From the NCBI GenBank assembly GCA_035548175.1, contig DASZTO010000057.1, positions 99,698 to 163,697 of the forward strand: 64,000 nucleotides of DNA, read 5' to 3'. A model generated the notes under the pieces. That model was not told the origin of the DNA. It made no database searches and saw only the letters and a program-made list of their open reading frames with translations. Position numbers and translations under genes: made by a program. This document shows positions 26,101-33,343 of the stretch, piece by piece. Position 1 is the stretch's first letter, and each line of letters starts with the position of its first letter. The DNA is from CALCHA01 sp035548175. Its GTDB lineage: Bacteria > Planctomycetota > Phycisphaerae > WQYP01.

Positions 26101-26204
26101 TATCGGTCATCGGCGCCCTGTGCATCTCCGTCGCCCTCTCCCTCGTCGCCACCCCCACCGTTTACTACCTCCTCTACCGCATTCTCCACCCCCGCCGCGC
26201 CTGA
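23115..26204 (+). CDS. RND-family efflux pump permease
   Basis: A 1029-residue inner-membrane pump of the AcrB/MdtB superfamily. N-terminal TM1 is followed by the porter-domain start SVFPETNFPRVTVMI. RND motifs are seen in LMTLGGIASAIGLVIDDAIVVVE (TM4; the paired Asp of the proton relay) near residue 395, and in SRLGAIIGVGIVAKNGILMLDY near 925. Two copies of the six-helix half are present. It is driven by proton entry and extrudes small molecules through the neighbouring adaptor and TolC-like duct. It lacks the Met-rich substrate path of CusA as far as I can see, so drugs or lipids are likelier than metal ions. Confidence 0.92.
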   Translation: MPSKIGHISTRHWKAIFFMIIGLCIAGIYAASSMPSSVFPETNFPRVTVMIDNGEMPADEMMATITKPIEEAMKDIPGVVNIRSNTGRGSSVVNVFFNWHVDMQQTELQVRTRLSQVRASLPSTVDARAYRLTFSIFPIAGISLTSPQRSIQDLTVAAETLIKPEFLRIPGIARVDLVGGRNPEFHIIADPLRLAADNLALPQVADALNKSNLVAAGGLHEEKGTLYLTLVDGRVHSIADIENLVVATAGDRPIRVSDIARVEVAPEPAATIVTADGRPSVLIMIRSQTDGSTVAIVDQLKAEMAALHAQLPPDMKLSFFYDQSLLVRDSVSSVWEAILFGLALSVAIIFLFLRDWGSTLVAVIVIPVTVLVTLLAMRLGNMSFNLMTLGGIASAIGLVIDDAIVVVEAIHTKMSTGIHRLQAVHDAVGEIFLPLTGSTLTPVVVFIPLAFLDGVAGVFFRALAITMTVSLLSSLVLAITLTPSLAAWIIRVKPGHLDHAFTSTREGPVLRAVTRLYERAVRAALRHRFITIGFCVLLVFAGADLYGQLQTDLLPALEEHGFVLDYVINPPGTSLTEANRSLLEVEKILRNTPEVESYSRRTGVALGLELTEPNAGDFLVKLRSNSKRSTQEVINDVRDQIHKTEPQIDVDLHGMLGDLIGDLVSSPKPIEIKIFSTDLDFLRTAAPAVETQIDENPNVTDTFDGLVVAGPSLTFKVRSADAQRYNLTAGDIATAVETAKLGQVASNVLQGDRLIDIRVLMDPNSVNTIEKLKNLPLAAANAGGGGGQTVRLSQVADVQIEPGQLELDRDDLRQYVAVTGELKSGDLGSVIRDIQAKLANDPRFPPGTIEFGGLYQQQQESFHNLMLVMVMAILLIFTVLLLEFRSFLEPIAIVSGALLALLGTVAALYLTGTSENIISRLGAIIGVGIVAKNGILMLDYVDHLRAAGLSMVEALVQSGRRRLRPVLMTSLAAALGMLPLAHGVGSGADMLKPLAVSVIGALCISVALSLVATPTVYYLLYRILHPRRA

Positions 26205-26239
26205 CGCGACAGTGACACTCACGTTTAGTCCCCTCCCCA

Positions 26240-26273
26240 CTTGAACCAATCCACCAATCCCCCAATTGAACCC
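26240..26273. repeat. TTCAATTGG-type short-word repeat, inverted orientation
   Basis: CAATTGAACC-like words on the plus strand (TTGAACCAAT, CCACCAATCC, CAATTGAACC), the reverse complement of the family seen at 15.3 and 16.5 kb. Located between the RND gene and the tRNA promoter. Confidence 0.65.
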
Positions 26274-26279
26274 GCCGTT

Positions 26280-26308
26280 TTGACCCGACCCCTCCCGCGC
26301 GATACATT
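26280..26308 (+). promoter_or_regulatory. Predicted sigma70-type promoter of tRNA-Arg
   Basis: TTGACC (26280-26285), a 17-bp spacer, then TACATT (26303-26308), placing the transcript start near 26315, about 11 bases before the tRNA. Best promoter match in the window. Confidence 0.7.
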
Positions 26309-26325
26309 ACCCTCTTCGGAACCCC

Positions 26326-26399
26326 GCGCTGGTAGCTCAATTGGATAGAGCGTCGGCCTCCGAAGCCGAAGGTTGTGGGTTCGACCCCCGCCCAGCGCA
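26326..26399 (+). tRNA. tRNA-Arg (anticodon CCG)
   Basis: A 74-nt cloverleaf with acceptor arms GCGCTGG (26326-26332) and CCAGCGC (26392-26398) fully paired. The D arm is GCTC/GAGC. The anticodon arm is TCGGC/GCCGA with loop CTCCGAA, so the anticodon is CCG, decoding CGG. A five-base variable loop and T arm GTGGG/CCCGC with the TTCGA loop complete it. The discriminator is A; CCA is not encoded. It lies 37 bp before the OGT-like gene, which may share its transcript. Confidence 0.95.
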
Positions 26400-26436
26400 C
26401 TTGCACCCCCCTACCGCTCCTGCCTGTCGCTTCCTT

Positions 26437-28665
26437 ATGAGCCAGATGACCGTAGATCAGGCCCTCCAGTTGGCCCTTGAAACCCAGCAGTCCGGCGAGC
26501 ACGCGCAGGCCGAGGAGATATTCCGCCAAATACTGTCCGCCTACCCCGAGCAGCGCGACGCCCTCCACATGCTCGGCGCGCTTCTCTTCGCCCACGGCCG
26601 CGCCGCCGAAGGCGAAGACCTCGTCCGCCGGGCGCTCGCCCTCGCTCCCAACGAGCCGCTGTTCCAGCTCACGCTCGCCACCATCCTCTCCGGCACCAAC
26701 CGGGCCGCCGAAGCGCTCCCGATTCTCGAGCGCCTCGCCCGCGACAATCCCAACGTCACCGACGTGCAGCTCAATTTCGGCGTCGCCCTCTCGGCCCTCG
26801 CGCGCCATGCCGAGGCCGCGCAGGCCTACGAGCGGGCCCTCAAGCTCGCCCCCGGCCACATGAAGGCCCAGCTCAATCTGGGCATCACGCTCTGCAGTCT
26901 CGGCCGCAACGAGGAAGCCATCTGGGTCCTCCGCGACGCCACCCGCCGTCATCCCGCCGTTGCCGATCTCCACGCCACACTGGGCGCCGCGCTCTATCAA
27001 TCCGGACAGTGGGAAGCCGCCGCCGCCGCCTGCCAGGAAGCCATCCGCCTGAACCCCGCGTGTGTTCCCGGCTTCCACAATCTGTGCCTCGCGCTCACCG
27101 ACCTCGGACGCCTCGAAGACGCCGCCCAAGCCGCCAAACGCACCGCCGAACTGCTCCCGCAGTTCCCCTCCGTCCACATCAGCTATGGCGAGGCCATGCG
27201 CCGCCTCGGAGATTTCGACGCCTGCCGGCGCGCTTACCAACACGCCCTCACCCTCCACCCCGACGATCCCGACCTCCACAACAACCTCGGCAACCTCCTC
27301 AGCGATCAATCCGAATTCGACGCCGCCCTCGCCGCCTATCGCCGCGCCATCGAACTCCGCCCCAATGTCCTGGCCTCCTACAGCAACCTGCTCTACACCC
27401 TTCAGTTCCACCCCACCATCTCCCCCGACGATTCCTTCGCCGAGCACCGCAAGTTTGACGCCGTGATGTGCGAGCCCCTGCGCCGCGCCGCCCCCCCCCA
27501 CGTCAACGACGCCTCCCCGCAACGCCGCCTGCGCGTCGGCTATATCTCCACCGAGTTTCGCTCCCACGCGCTGGGCTATTACCTCGTCCCGCTTTTTGCC
27601 AATCACGACAAAGCGCAGATCGAGCTCTTCGCCTACGCCGACGTCGCCCAGCCCGATGCCGTCACCTTCCGCCTCCGCCAGAATGCCGACCGCTGGGTCG
27701 ATATCCGCGGGCTTTCCGATGACGCGCTCGCCGCACGCATCCGTGAAGATGCCATCGACATCCTCGTCGATCTGCACCTTCACATGGGCGGCAACCGCGC
27801 GCTCCTGTTCGCGCGAAAACCCGCCCCCGTGCAAATCGCCTTCGCCGGCTACCCCGGCACCACCGGCATGACCGCCATGGATTGGCGACTCACCGACCGC
27901 CATCTCGAGCCCCCCGAGGGCCCGGCGGTCCCCTCCTCCGAAAAAGTCCTCCGCACGCTCGAAACATTCTGGTGCTACACGCCCCAGGCGGACGTTCCCA
28001 TCAACGATCCCCCCGCCGGGCGCAATGGCCACGTAACCTTCGGAAACCTCAACAACTTCAAGAAGGTCAACGAATCCACGCTGCGTCTCTGGGCCCGGGT
28101 GATGCGCGAGCTGCCCGATTCGCGCATCCTCATGCTCGCCGCCCACGGCGCCCATCGCCGCTGGGCCAACGGCATTTTGCAGTCCGCCGGCATCGATCCC
28201 CAGCGCGTCGGATACATCCCCCGCGGCCCCGTCAAAGACTACCTCGCCGCCTATCACCAGATCGATCTCGGCCTCGACACCTTCCCCTACAACGGCCACA
28301 CCACCAGCCTGGACTCGCTCTGGATGGGCGTCCCCATGGTCACGATCGTCGGCAAGACCCCCGTCTCTCGCGCCGGTTTCAGCCAGCTCTCCAACCTCCA
28401 CCTCACCGACCTCGCCGCCGATTCACCCGACAACTTCGTCGCCATCGCCGCCGCCCTGGCGCGCGACATCCCCCGCCTCCGCGAACTTCGCGCCCTCCTC
28501 CGGCCGCGCATGGAGGCCTCTCCCCTCATGGACGGCCCCCGCTTCGCCCGTGAAATCGAGTCCGCCTACCGCCTCGCCTGGCACGCCTGGTGCGCCCAGG
28601 CCGATCGCGCCTCCTTCGCCCTCCCCGGCCAATGGATCGGCCTCGACACGCCCCGCCCCTGGTAG
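26437..28665 (+). CDS. TPR protein with O-GlcNAc transferase-like (GT41) domain
   Basis: A 742-residue protein starting MSQMTVDQAL. Residues about 5-345 are nine or ten TPR units (pattern AL...G....A...Y..AL.L.P, for example AYERALKLAPGHMKAQLNLG). Residues about 360-735 are the GT41 catalytic region: LRVGYISTEFRSHALGYYL, IDILVDLHLHMGGNRALLFA, PVQIAFAGYPGTTGMTAMDW, VTFGNLNNFKKV, and the UDP-sugar-binding end DTFPYNGHTTSLDSLWMGVP. Bacterial relatives transfer GlcNAc or other sugars to proteins; the target is unknown. The frame extends upstream into the tRNA, so the ATG at 26437 is the sensible start. Confidence 0.88.
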   Translation: MSQMTVDQALQLALETQQSGEHAQAEEIFRQILSAYPEQRDALHMLGALLFAHGRAAEGEDLVRRALALAPNEPLFQLTLATILSGTNRAAEALPILERLARDNPNVTDVQLNFGVALSALARHAEAAQAYERALKLAPGHMKAQLNLGITLCSLGRNEEAIWVLRDATRRHPAVADLHATLGAALYQSGQWEAAAAACQEAIRLNPACVPGFHNLCLALTDLGRLEDAAQAAKRTAELLPQFPSVHISYGEAMRRLGDFDACRRAYQHALTLHPDDPDLHNNLGNLLSDQSEFDAALAAYRRAIELRPNVLASYSNLLYTLQFHPTISPDDSFAEHRKFDAVMCEPLRRAAPPHVNDASPQRRLRVGYISTEFRSHALGYYLVPLFANHDKAQIELFAYADVAQPDAVTFRLRQNADRWVDIRGLSDDALAARIREDAIDILVDLHLHMGGNRALLFARKPAPVQIAFAGYPGTTGMTAMDWRLTDRHLEPPEGPAVPSSEKVLRTLETFWCYTPQADVPINDPPAGRNGHVTFGNLNNFKKVNESTLRLWARVMRELPDSRILMLAAHGAHRRWANGILQSAGIDPQRVGYIPRGPVKDYLAAYHQIDLGLDTFPYNGHTTSLDSLWMGVPMVTIVGKTPVSRAGFSQLSNLHLTDLAADSPDNFVAIAAALARDIPRLRELRALLRPRMEASPLMDGPRFAREIESAYRLAWHAWCAQADRASFALPGQWIGLDTPRPW

Positions 28666-28805
28666 GCGCGCCGCCAGCCCCGCTCTCGCAAATCCTCGCG
28701 CACGAACCCACGCGCAGTTCCCTCCGGCGGCCACCGCTCGTATACTCTTCGATTCTCATCTTGCAACCACCGGCTCAACCGCCGGCCCTTCAGGAGCACG
28801 CGCCC

Positions 28806-29693
28806 ATGGCGGCAGACGAACCTCGCAGAAAAAAAGAGGACGACGAGGAGCCCAAGGAAGAGCTCATTACCGGCTTTGAAGTCGGCATCCGCGTCTTCCT
28901 GGCCAGATACGGCTCTTACCTCCTCCTCGCCGCCGCCTTCGCACTCCTCGGCTGGCAACTCTGGAATTACTTCCAGAAAAAGCACCAGATCGCCGTGCAG
29001 GAAGCCTGGCTCGACCTCGAATCCGCCGAGCAGACCACCGACAATTTCCCCGCCAAAATCCAGGACGTCATCACGGAGCACAACATCCGCCCCGTCCAGG
29101 CGCAGGCCTGGCTCATGCTCGGGGATTATTACCTGCAGACCGTCTCGGAAGGCGTCGCGCCCTCCGCGCCGGGCGCCAAATACGATCGCGACCAGCAACT
29201 CGCCAGCGCCGAGGATGCCTTCCGAAAAGCCGTCGATGGGTTTCCCGATGAGCGCGTCGTTGCCGGCGGCGCTCGCATGGGCCTGGGCATCGTCGCCGAG
29301 GATCGAGGCAACTGGACCGACGCTCGCAAACAATACGAAGCCCTCAGCGATCCCCACGGCCCGTTCGCCGGCACCGCCTTCGCCACCATGGCCGCCGACC
29401 GCCTCTCGAAGCTCGATCAATACAAGGACGCCCCGCGCCTCGCCACCGGCGCCGCGCCCGACTTCTCCAACGCTTTTTCGCCCGGCCCCGCCGGCTCCGC
29501 CACCCAGCCCGGCGGCGCGTCCCTCCCCCTCACCGGCCCCGATAGCTCCTTCATGCTGCCTCCCGGAGCGGCGGGCGCTGAACCTGCCGGTCCCCCGAGT
29601 CCCGCACCACAGGCCGGCGGTCTCTCCGTCGAACCGCCCACATCCGCCCCAGCCGCGCCCGCCCCGCCCCCGCCGGCCACCATGCCGCGCTGA
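28806..29693 (+). CDS. YfgM-like membrane-anchored TPR protein
   Basis: A 295-residue protein: acidic/basic N-terminus (DEPRRKKEDDEEPKEE), one membrane helix (YGSYLLLAAAFALLGWQLW, residues 37-55), then a periplasmic region with weak TPR units (QAQAWLMLGDYYLQT, DAFRKAVDGFPDER, ARMGLGIVAEDRGNW). It ends in a 75-residue Pro/Ala/Gly-rich tail. The layout matches YfgM, an ancillary factor of the Sec translocon that helps periplasmic chaperone traffic; orthology is inference. TATACT at 28741-28746 could be its -10. Confidence 0.7.
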   Translation: MAADEPRRKKEDDEEPKEELITGFEVGIRVFLARYGSYLLLAAAFALLGWQLWNYFQKKHQIAVQEAWLDLESAEQTTDNFPAKIQDVITEHNIRPVQAQAWLMLGDYYLQTVSEGVAPSAPGAKYDRDQQLASAEDAFRKAVDGFPDERVVAGGARMGLGIVAEDRGNWTDARKQYEALSDPHGPFAGTAFATMAADRLSKLDQYKDAPRLATGAAPDFSNAFSPGPAGSATQPGGASLPLTGPDSSFMLPPGAAGAEPAGPPSPAPQAGGLSVEPPTSAPAAPAPPPPATMPR

Positions 29694-29744
29694 CCGTTTC
29701 GGAGTATCATCCGCCGGACTCTCTGGTTTTCCGGATGCTCTGCC

Positions 29745-32459
29745 ATGAAACCCTTTTCCCCTCCTGTCGCCACCCGTTGCGCGACCGCCATCCTCGCCGC
29801 CCTCCTCTCCGCTTGCTCCACTCAAACCCCCGCCGATCACGAAGCCCCCGCCCTCGCCCCCACCGCGCAAAAGCCACCCGCCACCCAACCCGTCACTCCC
29901 GCCACCGTCTCCGAGCGCATCCCCGAAGGCCCCACGCGCCGCGTCCTCAAGCTCTCCAACGGCTTCACCGTCATCCTCCAGCAAAACAAAACCGCCCCCG
30001 TCGTCGCCGCCCGCATCTACGTCAAAGCCGGCTCCCTCACCGAGCAGCAATACATGGGCGCCGGCATCTCTCACGTCGTCGAGCACCTCGTCGCCGGCGC
30101 CACCTCCGGCAAACGCGGCGAAGAGGAAAACACCCTCCTCCTCGAACAAATCGGCAACGACTCCGACGCCTACACCACCAACGACCACACCTGCTACTTC
30201 ATCACCACCACCGCCGAAAAATGGCCCGTCGCCCTCGACCTCCTCGTCGATTGGACCACCGACGCCGACTTCACCCCCGCCCAGTTCGCCCGCGAATACC
30301 AGGTCGTCCAGCGCGAGCTCGAAATGGATGAAGCCCAGGCCGACCAAACCTTCTACACCCACACCGCCAGCACCCGCTACCTCGAAAACCCCGCCGGCCT
30401 CCCCGTCATCGGCTTCAAACCCGCCTTCCAAAAACTCACCTACGAAGACGCCAAAGCCTACTACAAAGAGATGTACGTCCCCGACAACATGATCATCTCC
30501 ATCGCCGGCGACATCGACCTCGACGACGCCGAGCAGCGCATCCTCAAGGAAGTCGCCGACATCCCCCGCAAAAAAGTCCCCGCCATCGCCCTCCCACCCG
30601 AGCCCCAGGTCATGGTCCCCCGCGTCCGCGTCTCCCACGCCGACGTCAAAGAAGCCCGCGTCATGTGGGCCTTCCCCACCACCTCCCTCTTCAACGACGA
30701 TCTCTACGCCACCGACGTCCTCGCCAACGCCCTCGGCGGCGGCGAATCCTCCATCCTCGTTCAGAAACTCCGCGACCAGCTCGGCCTCGTCGTCCAGATA
30801 ACTTGCGACAACGACACCCCGCGCTACGCCTCCGGCACCCTCGAAATCGCCGCCATCCTCGCCCCAGATCAAATCCCCGACGCCCAGAAAGCGCTCCTCG
30901 CAACCCTCCACGACGTCGCCGCCAACGGCATCTCCCCCGATTCCCTCCAGCGCGCCAAAGCCGCCGCCCGCGCCTCCATGATCTTCGGCGACCAAACCGC
31001 CGAACAGCAGGCCATCCGCAACGCCCTCGACTACCTCGCCACCGGCAACATCGATTTCACCCAGGACTACGTCCGCCATCTCGAAAACGTCTCCGCCGAT
31101 CAGGTCAAAGCCGTCGCCGCCAAATACCTTCGCCCCGATCATCTCCTCACCACCGCCCTCCTCCCGCTCAATGCCAAGGATCCCCTCGCCATCACCGCCA
31201 CCGCCGCCGCCCAAACCCAGCCCGCCGCCGCCATCCAGCGCACCGTCCTTCCCAACGGCCTCACACTCCTCGTCTCCCGCAACCCCGCCGCCCCCGTCGT
31301 CAGCTTCCAGCTCTACACCCTCGGCGGCCTCCTCGCCGAAACCAAGGACGACAACGGCGTCGGCGCCGCCATGATGGCCCTCATCACCCGCTCCACACAG
31401 TCCCGCTCCCACGAACAAATCGCCGACTTCCTCGACCTCACCGGCACCACCCTCTCCGCCCAATCCGGCAGCAACTCCTTCGCCCTCTCCATGCAATGCC
31501 TCAAGGAACACGCCCCCGACGCCTTCCAGCTCTTCACCGACATCGCCCTCCATCCCAAATTCACCGACGACGAACTCAACCGCATCCGCCCCGAGCTCCT
31601 CGCCTCCATCGACGAAGCCACCGAAGACTGGTTCGGCGAAGCCATGAAATTCACCCGCGAAGCCTACTACGCCAACTCCCCCTACCGCCTCATGCCCGAT
31701 GGCGACCTCGCCTACGTCACCAAAATGAAAGCCGCAGACGCCCAATCCCATTACGACCATTTCTTCCGCGATCCCCAGCACACCGTCCTCGCCATCTCCG
31801 GCGACATCGACCCCGCCGCCGCCTCCCAATGGGCCCAGGCCTTCGCCGCCATCCCCCAGCAATCCGTCTCCCTCGATAAAACCAGTACCCCCGCTCCCCC
31901 CCACCGCGTCACCCGCCCCACCGACAAACAATCCGCCACCATCACCTTCGCCTTCGGCCCCGGCTCCGTCGTCAACAGCCCCGACCGCTACGCCCTCACC
32001 CTCCTGCAAACCTATCTCGGCGGCTACCAATCCGCCTCCGGTGCCATCCTCTTCGACACCCTCCGCGGCAAGGGCCTCGTCTACGTCGTCCAGGCCTCCA
32101 ACATCCCCGGCGAAGACCCCGGCATGTTCCTCATCGCCGCCCTCGGCCAACCGCAAAATACCCCCCAGATCATCGCCACCATCCAACAGATCATCGCCGA
32201 TACCAAGGCCGGCAAATTCTCCGACCAGGCCCTCGCCATCGCCAAAGACCAGGCCATCACCGGCCAACGCCTCACCAACCAGACCATCGCCGACAAAAAC
32301 GCCGCAGGCGCACTCGACGAACTCCTCGGCCTCGGCTACCAGGAAGAAGACCGCTTCGCCCAAAACATCAACAAAGTCACCCGCGCCGACCTCCTCCGCG
32401 TCGCCAACCAATACCTCGCCAACCTTACCATCGTCATCACCACGCCCGAAGCAAAGTAA
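29745..32459 (+). CDS. M16-family zinc metallopeptidase, two-domain lipoprotein
   Basis: A 904-residue protein with a lipoprotein signal (lipobox L-L-S-A-C, Cys24). The first M16 unit carries the inverted zinc motif H-V-V-E-H in GISHVVEHLVAG near residue 110. The downstream Glu ligand is expected in REYQVVQRELEMDE near 190. The second M16 unit (from about residue 500, RTVLPNGLTLLVSRNPAAP) has no HxxEH, as is usual for the inactive partner half. Such proteins degrade peptides within a two-shell chamber; this one would act in the periplasm, anchored to a membrane. TATCAT at 29705 may be a -10. Confidence 0.9.
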   Translation: MKPFSPPVATRCATAILAALLSACSTQTPADHEAPALAPTAQKPPATQPVTPATVSERIPEGPTRRVLKLSNGFTVILQQNKTAPVVAARIYVKAGSLTEQQYMGAGISHVVEHLVAGATSGKRGEEENTLLLEQIGNDSDAYTTNDHTCYFITTTAEKWPVALDLLVDWTTDADFTPAQFAREYQVVQRELEMDEAQADQTFYTHTASTRYLENPAGLPVIGFKPAFQKLTYEDAKAYYKEMYVPDNMIISIAGDIDLDDAEQRILKEVADIPRKKVPAIALPPEPQVMVPRVRVSHADVKEARVMWAFPTTSLFNDDLYATDVLANALGGGESSILVQKLRDQLGLVVQITCDNDTPRYASGTLEIAAILAPDQIPDAQKALLATLHDVAANGISPDSLQRAKAAARASMIFGDQTAEQQAIRNALDYLATGNIDFTQDYVRHLENVSADQVKAVAAKYLRPDHLLTTALLPLNAKDPLAITATAAAQTQPAAAIQRTVLPNGLTLLVSRNPAAPVVSFQLYTLGGLLAETKDDNGVGAAMMALITRSTQSRSHEQIADFLDLTGTTLSAQSGSNSFALSMQCLKEHAPDAFQLFTDIALHPKFTDDELNRIRPELLASIDEATEDWFGEAMKFTREAYYANSPYRLMPDGDLAYVTKMKAADAQSHYDHFFRDPQHTVLAISGDIDPAAASQWAQAFAAIPQQSVSLDKTSTPAPPHRVTRPTDKQSATITFAFGPGSVVNSPDRYALTLLQTYLGGYQSASGAILFDTLRGKGLVYVVQASNIPGEDPGMFLIAALGQPQNTPQIIATIQQIIADTKAGKFSDQALAIAKDQAITGQRLTNQTIADKNAAGALDELLGLGYQEEDRFAQNINKVTRADLLRVANQYLANLTIVITTPEAK

Positions 32460-32469
32460 ACCCTCAAAG

Positions 32470-32534
32470 TGGCATGGGCGTCCCGCCCATGATTCTCGTT
32501 TTCGTGCCTTTCGTGTTTTTCGTGGCCATTTATC
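32470..32534. repeat. CATGGGC hairpin plus TTTCGTG short-word array
   Basis: CATGGGC-gtccc-GCCCATG (32473-32491) forms a perfect 7-bp hairpin. It is followed by three TTCGTG words (32500-32526) and GGCCATTTA. The same two words occur together near 53.83-53.94 kb, and the second at 37.05 and 55.8-56.0 kb. Confidence 0.8.
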
Positions 32535-32545
32535 GTCGTTGAATC

Positions 32546-33163
32546 ATGCCCGACCTCCTCAACCTCTCCCTCCGCGACTTCCTCGCCGCCACCGCCGCCA
32601 AACAGCCCACCCCCGGCGGCGGCTCCGTCGCCTCCCTCTGCGCCGCTCTCGCCGCCGCTCTCGCCGCCATGGCCCTCCGCTTCACCGCCGGCAAAAAGAA
32701 ATTCGCCGCCCACGAACCCGAAATCCAATCCGCCATCGCCCGCCTCGATACCGCCCGCGCCCTCCTCGAAGAGCTCATCGCCGAAGACATCGCCGCCTAT
32801 GAATCCCTCTCCGCCATGCTCAAACTTTCCCAGCCCGAACGCCTCGCCCACCCCGACTACCCCGCCATCGTCGTCGCCGCCATCCGCGCCCCCGAAACCG
32901 CCGGCGCTATCGCCCACGACATCCTCCTCCTCTGCCGCCACATGCTCGACAAAACCAGCAAATTCCTCATCTCCGACCTCGGCATCGCCGCCGCCTACGC
33001 CCACGCCACCGTCCACGCCGCCGAACTCAACGTCCGCATCAACCTCCCCCTCCTCCCCAACCCCGATGAAGCCGCCACCACGAAACAACGCCTCTACGAC
33101 CTCTCCACAAAATCCGATCAGACCTACACGCAAATACGCAATCACCTCCTGCGCGTGCTGTGA
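32546..33163 (+). CDS. Cyclodeaminase / FTCD-type protein
   Basis: A 205-residue, mostly helical protein with the formimidoyltetrahydrofolate cyclodeaminase signature PTPGGGSVASLCAALAAALA at residues 21-40. A later AHDILLLCRHMLDKT and SDLGIAAAYAHATVHAAELNV match the family core. The family makes 5,10-methenyltetrahydrofolate from the formimino derivative, or occurs as methenyl-THF cyclohydrolase in some bacteria. It stands alone, without the formiminotransferase domain; histidine-degradation genes are not nearby. The folate-related role is therefore inferred from family. Confidence 0.85.
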   Translation: MPDLLNLSLRDFLAATAAKQPTPGGGSVASLCAALAAALAAMALRFTAGKKKFAAHEPEIQSAIARLDTARALLEELIAEDIAAYESLSAMLKLSQPERLAHPDYPAIVVAAIRAPETAGAIAHDILLLCRHMLDKTSKFLISDLGIAAAYAHATVHAAELNVRINLPLLPNPDEAATTKQRLYDLSTKSDQTYTQIRNHLLRVL

Positions 33164-33166
33164 AGA

Positions 33167-33235
33167 ATTCCTCAACGGTGGTCATCAAAGAATCATAACA
33201 TGCTCCCGACGGGTGCATGCAACATGTTGAGGAAT
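33167..33235. repeat. 10-bp inverted repeat with internal palindromes
   Basis: ATTCCTCAAC (33167-33176) and GTTGAGGAAT (33226-33235) are perfect inverted copies. Inside lie AACATG/CATGTT and a GCATGC palindrome. Could be an RNA structure or a remnant; no T-run follows. Confidence 0.5.
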
Positions 33236-33280
33236 GCCCGCCTGCACGCCACGCTCATGCTGATGACCCCCGGCGTAGTT

Positions 33281-33318
33281 AAAAAAAGAGCCCGGGACCG
33301 TTTCCGGCCCGGGCTCTT
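33281..33318 (-). terminator. Rho-independent terminator of groES-groEL
   Basis: A nine-base perfect stem GAGCCCGGG/CCCGGGCTC (33288-33296 with 33308-33316) closing an 11-base loop. On the minus strand it is followed by seven T (33287-33281). It sits about 28 bp past the groEL stop. Confidence 0.9.
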
Positions 33319-33343
33319 CGGCTTGTCCCTGCGATGAGGAACC

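Noticed and set aside
28566..32411. A 1281-codon open frame on the minus strand opposite the TPR and M16 genes
   Set aside because: It is the antisense shadow of C-ending codons in three well-supported plus-strand genes; its translation is Gly/Glu/Val-rich without any family motif.
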